This document shows positions 1-7,989 of a stretch of DNA of 17,405 nt, piece after piece. The first letter of the stretch is position 1, and each line of letters opens with the position of its first letter. The position numbers and the translations under genes were made by a program. The notes beneath the pieces were generated by a model that had not been told where the DNA came from, did no database searches, and saw only the letters and a program-made list of their open reading frames with translations. The stretch comes from CAMBDR01 sp046597185 (lineage in GTDB: Bacteria; Pseudomonadota; Gammaproteobacteria; Burkholderiales; Burkholderiaceae_D), in contig JBKJLF010000370.1 of assembly GCA_046597185.1 (NCBI GenBank), forward strand, positions 1 to 17,405, given 5' to 3'.

Positions 1-169
1 CCGCACGTTCAGCCTCCAGTTCCCGGATACGCGCCTGAATTTGCTCTGCGCTCCATGCTACCGCATTGGCATGCTCAGTGCTTAAGTCGGGCGTTTGCGC
101 CCATGCTGCCGTGCCCACGCACCATGCCATCCCCAAGGCAAGGAAGCACTTCATCATTTGAGCAACCAT
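1..169 (-). CDS. Exported protein of unknown function, N-terminal part only
   Basis: The reading frame is open from an ATG at 169 to the left edge without a stop, so only about 56 residues are visible. A strong Shine-Dalgarno sequence (AGGAGG, 175-180) lies 5 nt before this ATG; a second ATG at 172 is only 2 nt away and is less likely. The N-terminus is a typical Sec signal peptide: MKCF, then a hydrophobic stretch (LALGMAWCVGTAAWA) and a likely cleavage site AWA|Q. The mature part starts QTPDLSTEH and becomes charged and helical (AEQIQARIRELEAERA), which suggests a periplasmic or outer-membrane-facing protein with a coiled-coil start. It follows the dioxygenase gene on the same strand with a gap of about 50 bp and could be co-transcribed with it. 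The family cannot be named from this fragment. Confidence 0.7.
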   Translation of the reverse strand, partial: MVAQMMKCFLALGMAWCVGTAAWAQTPDLSTEHANAVAWSAEQIQARIRELEAERA

Positions 170-218
170 CATATCCTCCTGAACCTGGTGCCACACCCAA
201 AAACCCGATTCAACAATC

Positions 219-899
219 TCAGCTTGCCTGCCAGAAAAACAAGGCCGTCATCCGCTTCTCATTGTGTTCCACACCAAAATAATTGGTGGCCGAATGCACC
301 AGGTCGGCGCGATACATAAAAATCCGGTTGAACACGTTATCCACCGATAAATCTTCCGCCCACGCCTGCAATGGCAACTTTGTCATACCCAAGGCTTCGC
401 CCAAATTATTATGCGGCGGCGTACATTGATTGCCACCCAGGGTGCCATTCGGATAACGCAAACGATAAAACGAGGTGCCACAATGCGGCTCAGGATTCGG
501 TGACAGATAGATAACGGCAGCATAGCGGCATAATTTTCGTGAATCGCTATGCGGTCTTGGCCCAGATTCTCTTTCACCGACCAATTGCGCGCAATTATGA
601 TTCAGTTTAGCACCTTGTGGCGCTTCTGGTTGCCATAATTTCTTGGACCCTGTCATTTTTTTTACCCAATTTTCAATATAGACTATTTCTTCGGGCGTCA
701 TGGCGTTATGGCTGCGCATGCCGGGCCAAAATTCCTTGGCGTGAGGAAATCCCAATTCCCAATCGGTACGGGAAAATAGCCGCTGGGAAACTTCTTCCGC
801 ATTCGGCAAAAAATTATCTTGAACCCAGTAATCCCGTCCCAGTTGTAATTTTCTATAATTTAGGGTTGGAGGTTTGGATGGTGCAGGTGGTTTCAACAT
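219..899 (-). CDS. DUF6445-like 2-oxoglutarate/Fe(II) dioxygenase-fold protein
   Basis: The 226-residue protein shows the facial-triad pattern of 2OG-Fe(II) oxygenases: H117-x-D119 in RPHSD, H202 in ADLVHSA, and a possible 2-oxoglutarate-binding R216 in EKRMTALFFW. Between them lie AAVIYLSP (126-133), GTSFYR (141-146) and NRIFMYRADLVH (191-202), the double-stranded beta-helix signature I associate with DUF6445-type proteins, which resemble prolyl hydroxylases and often act on small molecules or peptides. The substrate is unknown. A Pro-rich start (LKPPAPSKPPT) precedes the domain. An in-frame stop lies two codons upstream, so 899 is the most upstream ATG in this frame; the Shine-Dalgarno sequence is weak. 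Directly upstream in another frame is a hydrophobic signal-like stretch, so an N-terminal frameshift is possible. The exported-protein gene follows about 50 bp downstream, and the FHA gene is divergent. Confidence 0.6.
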   Translation of the reverse strand: MLKPPAPSKPPTLNYRKLQLGRDYWVQDNFLPNAEEVSQRLFSRTDWELGFPHAKEFWPGMRSHNAMTPEEIVYIENWVKKMTGSKKLWQPEAPQGAKLNHNCAQLVGERESGPRPHSDSRKLCRYAAVIYLSPNPEPHCGTSFYRLRYPNGTLGGNQCTPPHNNLGEALGMTKLPLQAWAEDLSVDNVFNRIFMYRADLVHSATNYFGVEHNEKRMTALFFWQAS

Positions 900-1072
900 G
901 GCTCAGTGTCACAGAAAAAGGGAAAGATATCAGTGTAAAGCAAAGTCCCACAAAAAACACTTTTCTTTTCAGGGTTTTTAGTTGCGTTGATGTTGCGTCG
1001 ATGCTGCGTGAAATGGCCAACATGGGATCAATTATGGCGTAAACTAATACCGTCTTCTCTTATAAGCCAACC

Positions 1073-2626
1073 ATGATCAAATGCGCCAATCCGAATCATC
1101 CTTTTTGCACCCAATGGGTCTTACCCGGTGCAGCGGTATGTGGCGCGCAACATGTTCAGCCTGGAGTAACCGTGACACCACTCCCCGCCAAAACACTGGA
1201 TACAAACAGCAATACGCCATTGACAGACAAGGCGCGCCAAGCCGCCATTGAGCACGCCAAACAAACCTTGGCTCAATCCCAGTCCCACTCCCAGCCCCAC
1301 TCCCAGCCCCACTCCCAGTCGCCCCCTATTCAAGCGGCATTGCAAACCAGCCCCAAATCGAATCGGCGTAGTGCTTCAAATATTGAAACCGCCATACCCT
1401 ATTTACATTTTAGCGGCTTTGATCCACGCGCTGCAGGTGGTCGGCAAACGCTGAAAATAGAATTACTCGGCATGGCCGCCGAGTTAGGCACCCAACTGGA
1501 ATTGAGCGTGCATTCCGAATTAGTAAGCAATGGCCGGGCCGAACATATTTTTGTGCGCACCACCCGTGGCCATTGGCGGCCGGTATTACTCGAATTTTCT
1601 TCCCGTAATCGCGAACACGGGCAATATCGCATGGATATTGAATTGAAATATCTGTTTGGCGGGAAAATCAGTCGGCAATGGGTTTGCACGCCAGTATTAT
1701 TGGTGCCACGCAAAGATGCCAGCCTGGATGATATTCACCGGATTTTTTTGGGGCGACATAAAAATGTGAAAGTGATGGTGGATGATGCCTCGATTGCCAA
1801 AATCAGCGGTTATCAATCAGCCGACCAATTCGACATCACCACCAAAAACGCGTCGATTGCACAGCTCGACTTTAGCGCGCCCAAAGGTAAAATCGATGTT
1901 GGCTTTACCAGCATTGCCTGGGATGAAGATTTGCTTGAAATTGATATCCAGCAGCAGGCCATCTTTCATCCGGACCCCGCTACCTGCGCCGTGCTCTCCA
2001 ACCCGCTTTGCCAGCCGCAATTATTTCAGCTCTACGCGCTCGATCAAATCGTGATTGGGCGGCATGATGATCAGGCATCGGTCGCCAATATTTTGCTAAG
2101 GCAACACAATCCAGTCAGCCCCGAATCAACTATTGAAACCAAGCCTAATTCCGCCACCGAAACCAGCTTAACCCGCAGAATTAGCGCACGCCATGCGGTA
2201 ATCCGCCTGATTGAACAACATTTTGAAATCGAAGATATTTCCCGTTTTGGTTTGTTGATTAATGGCAAATGGCCAGGCAAGGGCAAGTCGGTGTTACTCA
2301 AGAGCGATATGCGTTTGGGTTTTACTGCCAGCTTTAAAGATATTGTCAACTTGCAGGTGGTGGCCTTGAGCCGCCATGCTTTGGTGCTGCAAACCCAGGA
2401 TTTGAGCGAATGTTTTTATTGCCTGGTGCCCGAGATGGGGATCACCGCAACGCCGCCGAATTGGCCGCATCATCTGCCGCTGCTGTATCATCAGCATGGC
2501 GGTTTTTGGCATTGGGATCAAGACCAGCAAAAAGCCAGTGCGCTCAGTAATGCCAGCGGTTTGACTGGCTTACAAGGCTTTGCCAGCGCCTATCAATTTC
2601 AACATGGTGGCACCTTGACTGCCTGA
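1073..2626 (+). CDS. FHA-domain protein with N-terminal Cys cluster
   Basis: The 517-residue protein contains a forkhead-associated domain at about 320-435: IVIGRHDD (326-333), the phosphothreonine-contact signature ISARHAVIRL (370-379), and DISRFGLLINGKW (388-400). FHA domains bind phosphothreonine peptides, so this is probably the reader for the kinase encoded convergently next door. In this copy a 20-residue insert (about 346-365) splits the GR and SxxH segments. The N-terminus has C4, C12, C23 and H27, a probable zinc-binding knuckle. A Ser/His/Pro/Gln-rich linker (about 66-85) comes from a 12-bp tandem repeat. Residues 105-315 are beta-rich and not recognised. There is no signal peptide or membrane segment, so it is likely cytoplasmic. 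No Shine-Dalgarno sequence is visible; a TATAAG box at 1061-1066 would place the transcript start at or next to the ATG (leaderless mRNA). The stop lies 33 nt from the convergent kinase stop. Confidence 0.8.
   Translation: MIKCANPNHPFCTQWVLPGAAVCGAQHVQPGVTVTPLPAKTLDTNSNTPLTDKARQAAIEHAKQTLAQSQSHSQPHSQPHSQSPPIQAALQTSPKSNRRSASNIETAIPYLHFSGFDPRAAGGRQTLKIELLGMAAELGTQLELSVHSELVSNGRAEHIFVRTTRGHWRPVLLEFSSRNREHGQYRMDIELKYLFGGKISRQWVCTPVLLVPRKDASLDDIHRIFLGRHKNVKVMVDDASIAKISGYQSADQFDITTKNASIAQLDFSAPKGKIDVGFTSIAWDEDLLEIDIQQQAIFHPDPATCAVLSNPLCQPQLFQLYALDQIVIGRHDDQASVANILLRQHNPVSPESTIETKPNSATETSLTRRISARHAVIRLIEQHFEIEDISRFGLLINGKWPGKGKSVLLKSDMRLGFTASFKDIVNLQVVALSRHALVLQTQDLSECFYCLVPEMGITATPPNWPHHLPLLYHQHGGFWHWDQDQQKASALSNASGLTGLQGFASAYQFQHGGTLTA
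1283..1318 (+). repeat. 12-bp tandem repeat (3 copies) inside the FHA gene
   Basis: Three consecutive copies of a CCCCACTCCCAG-type unit (the first begins with T) encode the HSQP repeats of the linker near residue 72. The unit length is a multiple of three, so copy-number change by slippage would alter linker length without breaking the frame. Confidence 0.85.
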
Positions 2627-2656
2627 TCACAGGGGCAAAGGATCACAGGATCAAAG
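2625..2656. repeat. Two 16-bp imperfect tandem repeats between convergent genes
   Basis: GATCACAGGGGCAAAG and GATCACAGGATCAAAG lie head to tail (14 of 16 identical). They start inside the FHA stop codon and fill the 32-nt gap before the kinase stop. No hairpin plus T-run is evident, so this is not a clear terminator. Confidence 0.7.
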
Positions 2657-2658
2657 AA

Positions 2659-5058
2659 TCATGGCAGCGGATCAGGGGTCGGTGTGGGCTGCAATTCATG
2701 CAATTCAGGCAATTCGCGCACCACGCGTGCGCCCACGATGTCGTTACGGCCACTGGCACCATAGCCATTGCGCGAAGCCGAGCGTGCATAGCGCGGGCCA
2801 TACAACCAACTGCCGCCACGCAGAACGCGCCGCCCAAGGTCGCCCCCACTCTCCCAGGCACTGCCGTCAATCGGCGCGCCTTCGTAATGGTCATGCACCA
2901 CATCCTGCACCCATTCCCAAACATTACCATGCATATCGTACACACCCCAGGCATTCGGGGTGAACCGTCCCGCTGGCGTGGTGCCACGGCGAAACTCACC
3001 TTTTGGCCCGCTGTTATAGGTAAAATTACCGTCGTAATTGGCCAGATCGGTATGAATTTGATCGCCAAAATGAAATGCCGCCTTGCTGCCTGCGCGCGCG
3101 GCGAATTCCCATTCCGCCTCCGAAGCCAGGCGGTATACATGACCGGTGACGCTGGAGAGCCAGGCGCAATAGCTTTGCACATCATGCCAACTGATCCACA
3201 CCACCGGGTGGGTGTCGTCTTGCGCAAAACCCGGTTGCTGCCAATTATTTTCACTCTCATCCTGCCAACCGGTGGCCTTGGCAAACTGACGCCACTCGCC
3301 GACGCTGATCGGGTGTTTGGCGATGGCAAAGCCATGTTCGATACCAACCCAATGTGGCGGCGTTTCACGCCGCAACCATGAACCGGCCGCGCCTGCATGC
3401 AAGGCAGTTTGGCGCTCGGTTTCGGAAGAACCCATCAAAAAGCGCCCGGCAGGCAATACCACCAACAAGGGGCCAACGCCAGAATGGTCGAGAAAAGTAT
3501 CGCGAAACGCCACCCCCGGCGCTTCCGGCTGGATTTGGGCCTGGCTCTCGCGCAACCGCGCTTGCGCCTGTTCGGCGCGTTTTTGCTGGGCCAGTAGTTG
3601 CTCCTGGCGTTTGCGCTCTTGCTCTTGGCGTTTGCGCTCTTGCTCCTGGCGCGCCGCTTTTTCTTCTTGCGCCTGGCGCTGTTGCTGTTCCTCGCGCAAG
3701 CGCCGCGCTTGCTCACGCAGGGCGGCGGTACGCTCCACGGCTTGCTGTTTGCGTTGCTCCTGCGCCAGTTTTTGTGCCTGCTTTTGCGCCGATTCCTGCG
3801 CCAGAATTTGGGCTTGAACTTGTGCCTGCGCTTGGGCCTGAGCCTGAGCCTTTGCCTGGGCCTGCTTTTTCTGCTGCTCTTGCTGCTGCTGTTGCTGCTG
3901 TTGCTGCTGTTGCGACAGCGGCGCACGCCCTGCCAGCACGTTGGCGGGTACAGGCGTTACTTGCGCCGAAGGCGTAGTGACATGCACCGCCGCCAACCTG
4001 GGGCCAAGCACAGGCGCGGAAGGTGGCGCAGGCAAAGGTGGCGGCTTGGATAAAACCAACATTTCCGGCTGAAACAAGTCATTCAACAATTCCAGCGCCG
4101 AATGCGGGCGCGCTTCCGGTTGCCAGGCAAAACCACGCTGCAAAATACGCCATTGGCGCGCATCCAGCATGCCCGGTTGCACGGGCACCTGTTGCATCTG
4201 GCGCACATCGCCAAAGGGCAACTCACCCACAATCATTTGGTAAATCATCACCGCCAAGGCATACACATCCAATTGTGGGCCGGGTACGCGCTGGCGCAAA
4301 CCCGCTTCCGGCGCACGGTAGCCGGCCGTGCCAGCATTGGCGGGAATGGACGAACCCACCACATCACGCACGCGGGCAGCGATGCCAAAATCGAGCAATT
4401 TGATTTCACTTTGCCCGGTTAAAAACAAATTACTGGGTTTCAGATCACGGTGTACCAATTGATGTTTGTCCCAGGCATAGCGCAAAGCCTGGGCCACCGG
4501 TTGTAAAAATTGATGTACCTGGGGCATGGTAAACGGGCCGCGTTCGGCCAGGAGGCGATCCAGATCATCGCCTTCCAAATATTCCATGATGATGAAATAA
4601 CAGGTGGTGGCCGGGTCTTGCGCCCATTCGTAGACGCGCACGATATGCTCATGCGCCAGTTTGCGCGCCTTAGTCGCTTCTTCCACCAGCAAGCGCGCAT
4701 GCAAGCTGCTTTGCGTCCATTCTGGCGGCAGGATTTTTAGCGCCACTTTGTCGCTATGGCCCAGTTCGGCCTGGGTGGCCAAATCAATTGCCAACCAAAC
4801 CTGGCCCATGCCGCCCTGGCCCAATTGGCGCTCCAGCCTATAGCGTTTATCGACCGGCCCCAACTCTTGCCCGATTGCCAGACCCAGTTCCGTGCCATTT
4901 TCCGGCGCACGCGCATGCGGCCCACGCTTGGGGCCGGTGGGGGCCAGTTGCGCATCCAAAATGGCGTTTTTGCGACGATCAAATTCTTCCTGGCTGAGCA
5001 AGCCATCATCGTGCAGGGCACGCAATTCATGAATTTTATCTCGGGCGGTCTTACTCAT
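2659..5058 (-). CDS. Ser/Thr protein kinase fused to Gln-rich coiled coil and FGE-sulfatase-like domain
   Basis: The 799-residue protein has four parts. Residues 5-36 form a short SHOCT-like helical motif (LRALHDDGLLSQEEFDRRK). Residues 73-330 are a complete Hanks-type kinase: GQGGMGQV glycine loop (80-87), K108 in VALKIL, HRDLKPSN (203-210, catalytic D205), DFG (223-225) and APE (249-251), all intact, so it should be active. Residues 382-510 are Gln-rich (a run of 11 Gln) and then a charged coiled coil with repeated RKRQEQE heptads. Residues 525-780 are an FGE/SUMF1-like domain: GRFLMGS (538-544), RLASEAEWEFAARAG (643-657), GVYDMHGNVWEWVQD (705-719), RVLRGGSW (744-751). The catalytic cysteines of true formylglycine-generating enzymes are absent here (YGPRYARS follows RGGSW), so this is probably a binding module. 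There is no membrane helix. It is second in an operon behind the SPFH gene (54-nt gap). Confidence 0.93.
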   Translation of the reverse strand: MSKTARDKIHELRALHDDGLLSQEEFDRRKNAILDAQLAPTGPKRGPHARAPENGTELGLAIGQELGPVDKRYRLERQLGQGGMGQVWLAIDLATQAELGHSDKVALKILPPEWTQSSLHARLLVEEATKARKLAHEHIVRVYEWAQDPATTCYFIIMEYLEGDDLDRLLAERGPFTMPQVHQFLQPVAQALRYAWDKHQLVHRDLKPSNLFLTGQSEIKLLDFGIAARVRDVVGSSIPANAGTAGYRAPEAGLRQRVPGPQLDVYALAVMIYQMIVGELPFGDVRQMQQVPVQPGMLDARQWRILQRGFAWQPEARPHSALELLNDLFQPEMLVLSKPPPLPAPPSAPVLGPRLAAVHVTTPSAQVTPVPANVLAGRAPLSQQQQQQQQQQQEQQKKQAQAKAQAQAQAQAQVQAQILAQESAQKQAQKLAQEQRKQQAVERTAALREQARRLREEQQQRQAQEEKAARQEQERKRQEQERKRQEQLLAQQKRAEQAQARLRESQAQIQPEAPGVAFRDTFLDHSGVGPLLVVLPAGRFLMGSSETERQTALHAGAAGSWLRRETPPHWVGIEHGFAIAKHPISVGEWRQFAKATGWQDESENNWQQPGFAQDDTHPVVWISWHDVQSYCAWLSSVTGHVYRLASEAEWEFAARAGSKAAFHFGDQIHTDLANYDGNFTYNSGPKGEFRRGTTPAGRFTPNAWGVYDMHGNVWEWVQDVVHDHYEGAPIDGSAWESGGDLGRRVLRGGSWLYGPRYARSASRNGYGASGRNDIVGARVVRELPELHELQPTPTPDPLP
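3871..3917. repeat. CAG/CAA microsatellite encoding poly-Gln in the kinase
   Basis: On the plus strand this reads as repeated ttg/ctg triplets; on the coding strand it gives the poly-Gln stretch around residues 383-396 of the kinase fusion. Imperfect Ala-Gln repeats continue just downstream in the gene, followed by a duplicated 21-bp unit around 3599-3640 that encodes the repeated heptads. Such tracts are prone to slippage in steps of three. Confidence 0.8.
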
Positions 5059-5112
5059 GGGTTTAGCTCAAATCGAAACACAGAACGGTTGATATCAAGA
5101 TCAGGCTTGATC

Positions 5113-7230
5113 TTATACCAGCGGCGCGCCACATTCGGCACAAAACTTCGCCTTGGGCAAATTAATATGCCCTTGACGACAGGTGCGCATCACCAAAGGC
5201 GGCGGGCTGGCATCGCGGCTGGCTTGCAACATGGCCAACACATGTTCGCGTTCTTTGGCTGCCTGTTGCGCTTGCCACTCTCTTTCCTGCGCTACGCTTT
5301 TGGTGACCAGACCGGGAATAAATTCATTATCCGGCAGCACTTTGGCGGCGGAAATTTGTTCCGCGCTCATGCCGACCTGCACCTGGGTTTTTAAAATATC
5401 GGCCACCAGGCTGGCATTGGGTAAATCGGCCAGCGCCACTTTGGCCAAATCGCTGACCTGATCCAGCGCCGCGTAGCGCGCCAGCCGTTGTTGGTGGTCT
5501 TGCTCCTGCAAGCGCAAGGTATGTTGCCACGCGCCCTCTTGTTCTTGCTGGCGCAGGCGGCTACGCTGTTCTTCGGCGTCGAGTTCATCTTGTTGTTTTG
5601 CTCGTTGCTGCAACAATTCTTGCTGTTGCATGGCGGCATGGGCTTCGATGGTGCGCAGCAATTTTTCTTGTTGCGCCAGTGCATCGGCATTCGCGCCGGC
5701 ACGGGCCAAATCGGCCATTTTTTGCTTTTGCTGATCGATTTGCACCTGGGTTTGGGCATCCAGCACCGCTTCGGAGCGCAATAATTCGCGTTGTTGCTGG
5801 AGTGCCAATTCATCTTGCCAGGCTTGCAGCCGCTCGGCTTCGCGCGTGCGCGCCTGACGTTCCAGCGTGAGCGTGTGCAGGCGCGCCTGCTGCTGCTCGT
5901 CTTCCCATTGTTTTTCGTGTTCGGCGTGTTGCGCTTTCACTTGCCGCAAGCGCGCCAGTTCATCACGCCGGGTTTGTTCGTTGCCGATTTGTTCGATGGT
6001 GGCCAATTGCCGTTGCCATTGCCATTGCAATACTTGTTGCTTGAGTTGTTGCTGCGCCGCCAGAGTAATTTCACGCGCTTCGATTTGTTCCAGCTCCAGC
6101 TCGGTGCGCATTTTAATTTGGGCGATATGGCGCACTTGTTCCCAGCGTTTTTCTTCGGTATGGCGTTGGCTGGCATCTTGCTTGAGATCATGTTCCAGCT
6201 TGGTCAAGACTTCTTGCGCGCCGCGCTCCAGCGCCTGCTTGCGGTTTTGCGCTTCGATGATGCGGCCATACAATTCAATCTCGCGCACACGCAAGGCTTG
6301 CAATTGTTCGCGCTCTTCCAGCACCAGGTGAGCGCGCTGTTCGCGCTGTTCGCGCGCCAGTTGGGCGCGGCGCAATTGTTGGCGTTGGGCTTGTTCTTGC
6401 AACACAATTTGCGCCCATTGCTGCTCGGAATATAATTGCGCCAGCCGTTCGGCGTGTTCGGCCTCGACCCGTTTGGCGTTGAAAATCAAGGCTAAATTGC
6501 CGACCAGTTCACGGTTTTCATTCCATTTTTGATGTTGCAGGCTGAGGGTTTCGACTTGTACCAAACTTAGACCGAAATGCGCCATGCGCAGCGAGAGCGT
6601 GCTTTGCACCCGTTCATTGAGTTGTTCGCGCAATTGGGCATTGTTGACCAATTCCAACAACGATTGGGCCGATAAAAATTCAATCAAGACCTGGCGCAGC
6701 AAAGGTTGCACCAGGGTTTGCAATTGTTCCAATGTGATGGCACCGGGGGCTTGCATGAAGTAGTTGGAAAAGGCCGCCACGGGTTCGATTTTCACGCGCA
6801 GCATACAACTGACATCGAGCGCCAGAAATTCGGCGCTGGCGATGCCAGGTAAATTGAATGTCAGCTCGAAGGGCGTGCTGCGAGTGATCAGGATTTCGGC
6901 AGACCGGTCACACAAGAGTCTATCGAGTCGTCCGAAAAAGTCTTCAATCTGGTATTCACCCGGCGGCACTTCGGCGATGTGTTGCCCTTGCAAAATATAG
7001 GCACGCGCGGTGGCGGGCACTTGCAGGGTTTTACTGAATACCCCGGACAGGCGTTCGATACCGAAGAACACCGCCACTTCGTTTTCCGCTGGCAACCAGC
7101 GGTTATTACGCAGCAGCGGGTGGGCTTGCCCCAGGCTGATGCCGCATTGGGCACAATAATGGCCATCGCTTTGATTGACGTGATCACAGCGCGGACAAGG
7201 CGTGCCGCGTACTCCGAATAATGTAAACAT
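5113..7230 (-). CDS. SPFH/band-7-like coiled-coil protein with zinc ribbons at both ends
   Basis: The 705-residue protein begins with a zinc ribbon (C12-x2-C15 ... C26-x2-C29) and ends with a second one (C684 ... C697-x2-C700). Residues 45-250 resemble an SPFH (stomatin/prohibitin/flotillin/HflK) domain: beta-rich start (EVAVFFGIERLSGVF, YILQGQHIAEVPPGEYQI), then ALDVSCMLRVKIEPVAAF and a helical end with LREQLNERVQSTLSLRMAHFGLSLVQVETLSL, the typical SPFH pattern of a subunit-joining helix and closing strand. Residues 250-640 are an almost unbroken Gln/Glu/Arg-rich coiled coil. No membrane anchor is visible, so this is more like cytosolic YdjI-type SPFH proteins than membrane stomatins. SPFH proteins form large rings or cages, so a scaffold role is inferred. 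The start is supported by GGGGAG 5 nt upstream. It is the first gene of the pair with the kinase, whose likely substrate or partner it is. Confidence 0.8.
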   Translation of the reverse strand: MFTLFGVRGTPCPRCDHVNQSDGHYCAQCGISLGQAHPLLRNNRWLPAENEVAVFFGIERLSGVFSKTLQVPATARAYILQGQHIAEVPPGEYQIEDFFGRLDRLLCDRSAEILITRSTPFELTFNLPGIASAEFLALDVSCMLRVKIEPVAAFSNYFMQAPGAITLEQLQTLVQPLLRQVLIEFLSAQSLLELVNNAQLREQLNERVQSTLSLRMAHFGLSLVQVETLSLQHQKWNENRELVGNLALIFNAKRVEAEHAERLAQLYSEQQWAQIVLQEQAQRQQLRRAQLAREQREQRAHLVLEEREQLQALRVREIELYGRIIEAQNRKQALERGAQEVLTKLEHDLKQDASQRHTEEKRWEQVRHIAQIKMRTELELEQIEAREITLAAQQQLKQQVLQWQWQRQLATIEQIGNEQTRRDELARLRQVKAQHAEHEKQWEDEQQQARLHTLTLERQARTREAERLQAWQDELALQQQRELLRSEAVLDAQTQVQIDQQKQKMADLARAGANADALAQQEKLLRTIEAHAAMQQQELLQQRAKQQDELDAEEQRSRLRQQEQEGAWQHTLRLQEQDHQQRLARYAALDQVSDLAKVALADLPNASLVADILKTQVQVGMSAEQISAAKVLPDNEFIPGLVTKSVAQEREWQAQQAAKEREHVLAMLQASRDASPPPLVMRTCRQGHINLPKAKFCAECGAPLV

Positions 7231-7375
7231 GGAAGCTCCCCCACAGTATCACGCGATTTTAACAGGGTACGGTGGGGTTGAACGGGGAATTAGCGGGGGA
7301 ATAAGGGTTCTGTTTTAAAATACAAATACCCGGCACTTATTATTTTTTGCCGATATTTCGTTTAAACTGCTTTGC

Positions 7376-7987
7376 ATGAACAAATTGTATACTCCCGCCA
7401 TCCTCACCCTTACCCAAAACAAGGGCTTGTTGCGTCCGCGTGACCTACGCGCAGCGGGCTTGCCGCGCACGGCTTTGGCGCACATGGTAGCGCAGGGGCA
7501 ACTGCTCAAGCTTGGGCACGGCCTGTATGCGCACCCGGAACGCACGCCCGACGCGCACGAGGCGCTGGCCGAAGTGGCGATCAAAAGTGCACAAGGGGTG
7601 GTGTGCTTGATTTCTGCTTTGCGGTTTCATAATCTCACCACTCAGCAATCCGCTGCCGTTTGGCTGGCCATTCCACACAAGGCGCACCCGCCCCGGCTGG
7701 CCTACCCCCGCTTGCAATTGGTACGGATGTCAGGTAGTGCCATGATCGAAGGAATCGAGGTGGTTGATGTGAATGGCGTGGCCGTGCGTGTGTTTTGCCT
7801 GGCCAAAACGGTGGTTGATTGTTTTAAATATCGCAATAAGATTGGGTTGGATGTGGCCCTGGAAGCGCTGCGCGAAGCGATCAACGGTCAGCGTGTAACA
7901 CAGGATGAGCTGTGGCATTATGCCAGCTTGTGCCGGGTGGCCAATGTGATGCGGCCATATATGGAAATAATGGGTGCGTTGGGGTGA
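7376..7987 (+). CDS. AbiEi-like type IV antitoxin / transcriptional regulator
   Basis: The 203-residue protein has the layout of AbiEi antitoxins. An N-terminal winged helix-turn-helix lies at about 5-52 (GLLRPRDLRAAGLPRTALAHMVAQGQLLKLGHGLYA). The rest is an AbiEi_4-type effector domain with VVCLISALRFHNLTTQ (85-100), the AVWLAIP strand, and AVRVFCLAKTVVDCFKYRNKIGLDVALEALREAI (about 135-169). In known systems such proteins repress their own promoter and counter the AbiEii nucleotidyltransferase toxin encoded directly downstream. Here only a 24-codon ORF follows, so the antitoxin appears to be orphaned. The gene is divergent from the SPFH gene with a 145-bp AT-rich gap, where its operator should lie. 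No good Shine-Dalgarno sequence is visible before the ATG. The length is normal, so the gene itself seems intact. Confidence 0.85.
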   Translation: MNKLYTPAILTLTQNKGLLRPRDLRAAGLPRTALAHMVAQGQLLKLGHGLYAHPERTPDAHEALAEVAIKSAQGVVCLISALRFHNLTTQQSAAVWLAIPHKAHPPRLAYPRLQLVRMSGSAMIEGIEVVDVNGVAVRVFCLAKTVVDCFKYRNKIGLDVALEALREAINGQRVTQDELWHYASLCRVANVMRPYMEIMGALG

Positions 7988-7989
7988 CG

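Noticed and set aside
617..1042. 141-codon plus-strand ORF across the dioxygenase start
   Set aside because: It overlaps a well-supported gene on the other strand and lacks a ribosome-binding site and recognisable motifs.
2659..3480. A diversity-generating retroelement target (FGE/C-type-lectin fold at a C-terminus)
   Set aside because: FGE-like domains are frequent targets, but no reverse transcriptase and no template-like near-repeat of the 3' end was found in the window.
3317..4053. Long plus-strand ORFs rich in Leu/Ala/Cys opposite the kinase linker
   Set aside because: They are the antisense of the Gln-rich coiled-coil codons and have no start signals or family features.
5488..6435. 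Plus-strand Leu/Phe-rich ORFs opposite the SPFH coiled coil, superficially like membrane proteins
   Set aside because: The hydrophobicity is an artefact of reading CAA/CAG-rich coding DNA on the opposite strand.
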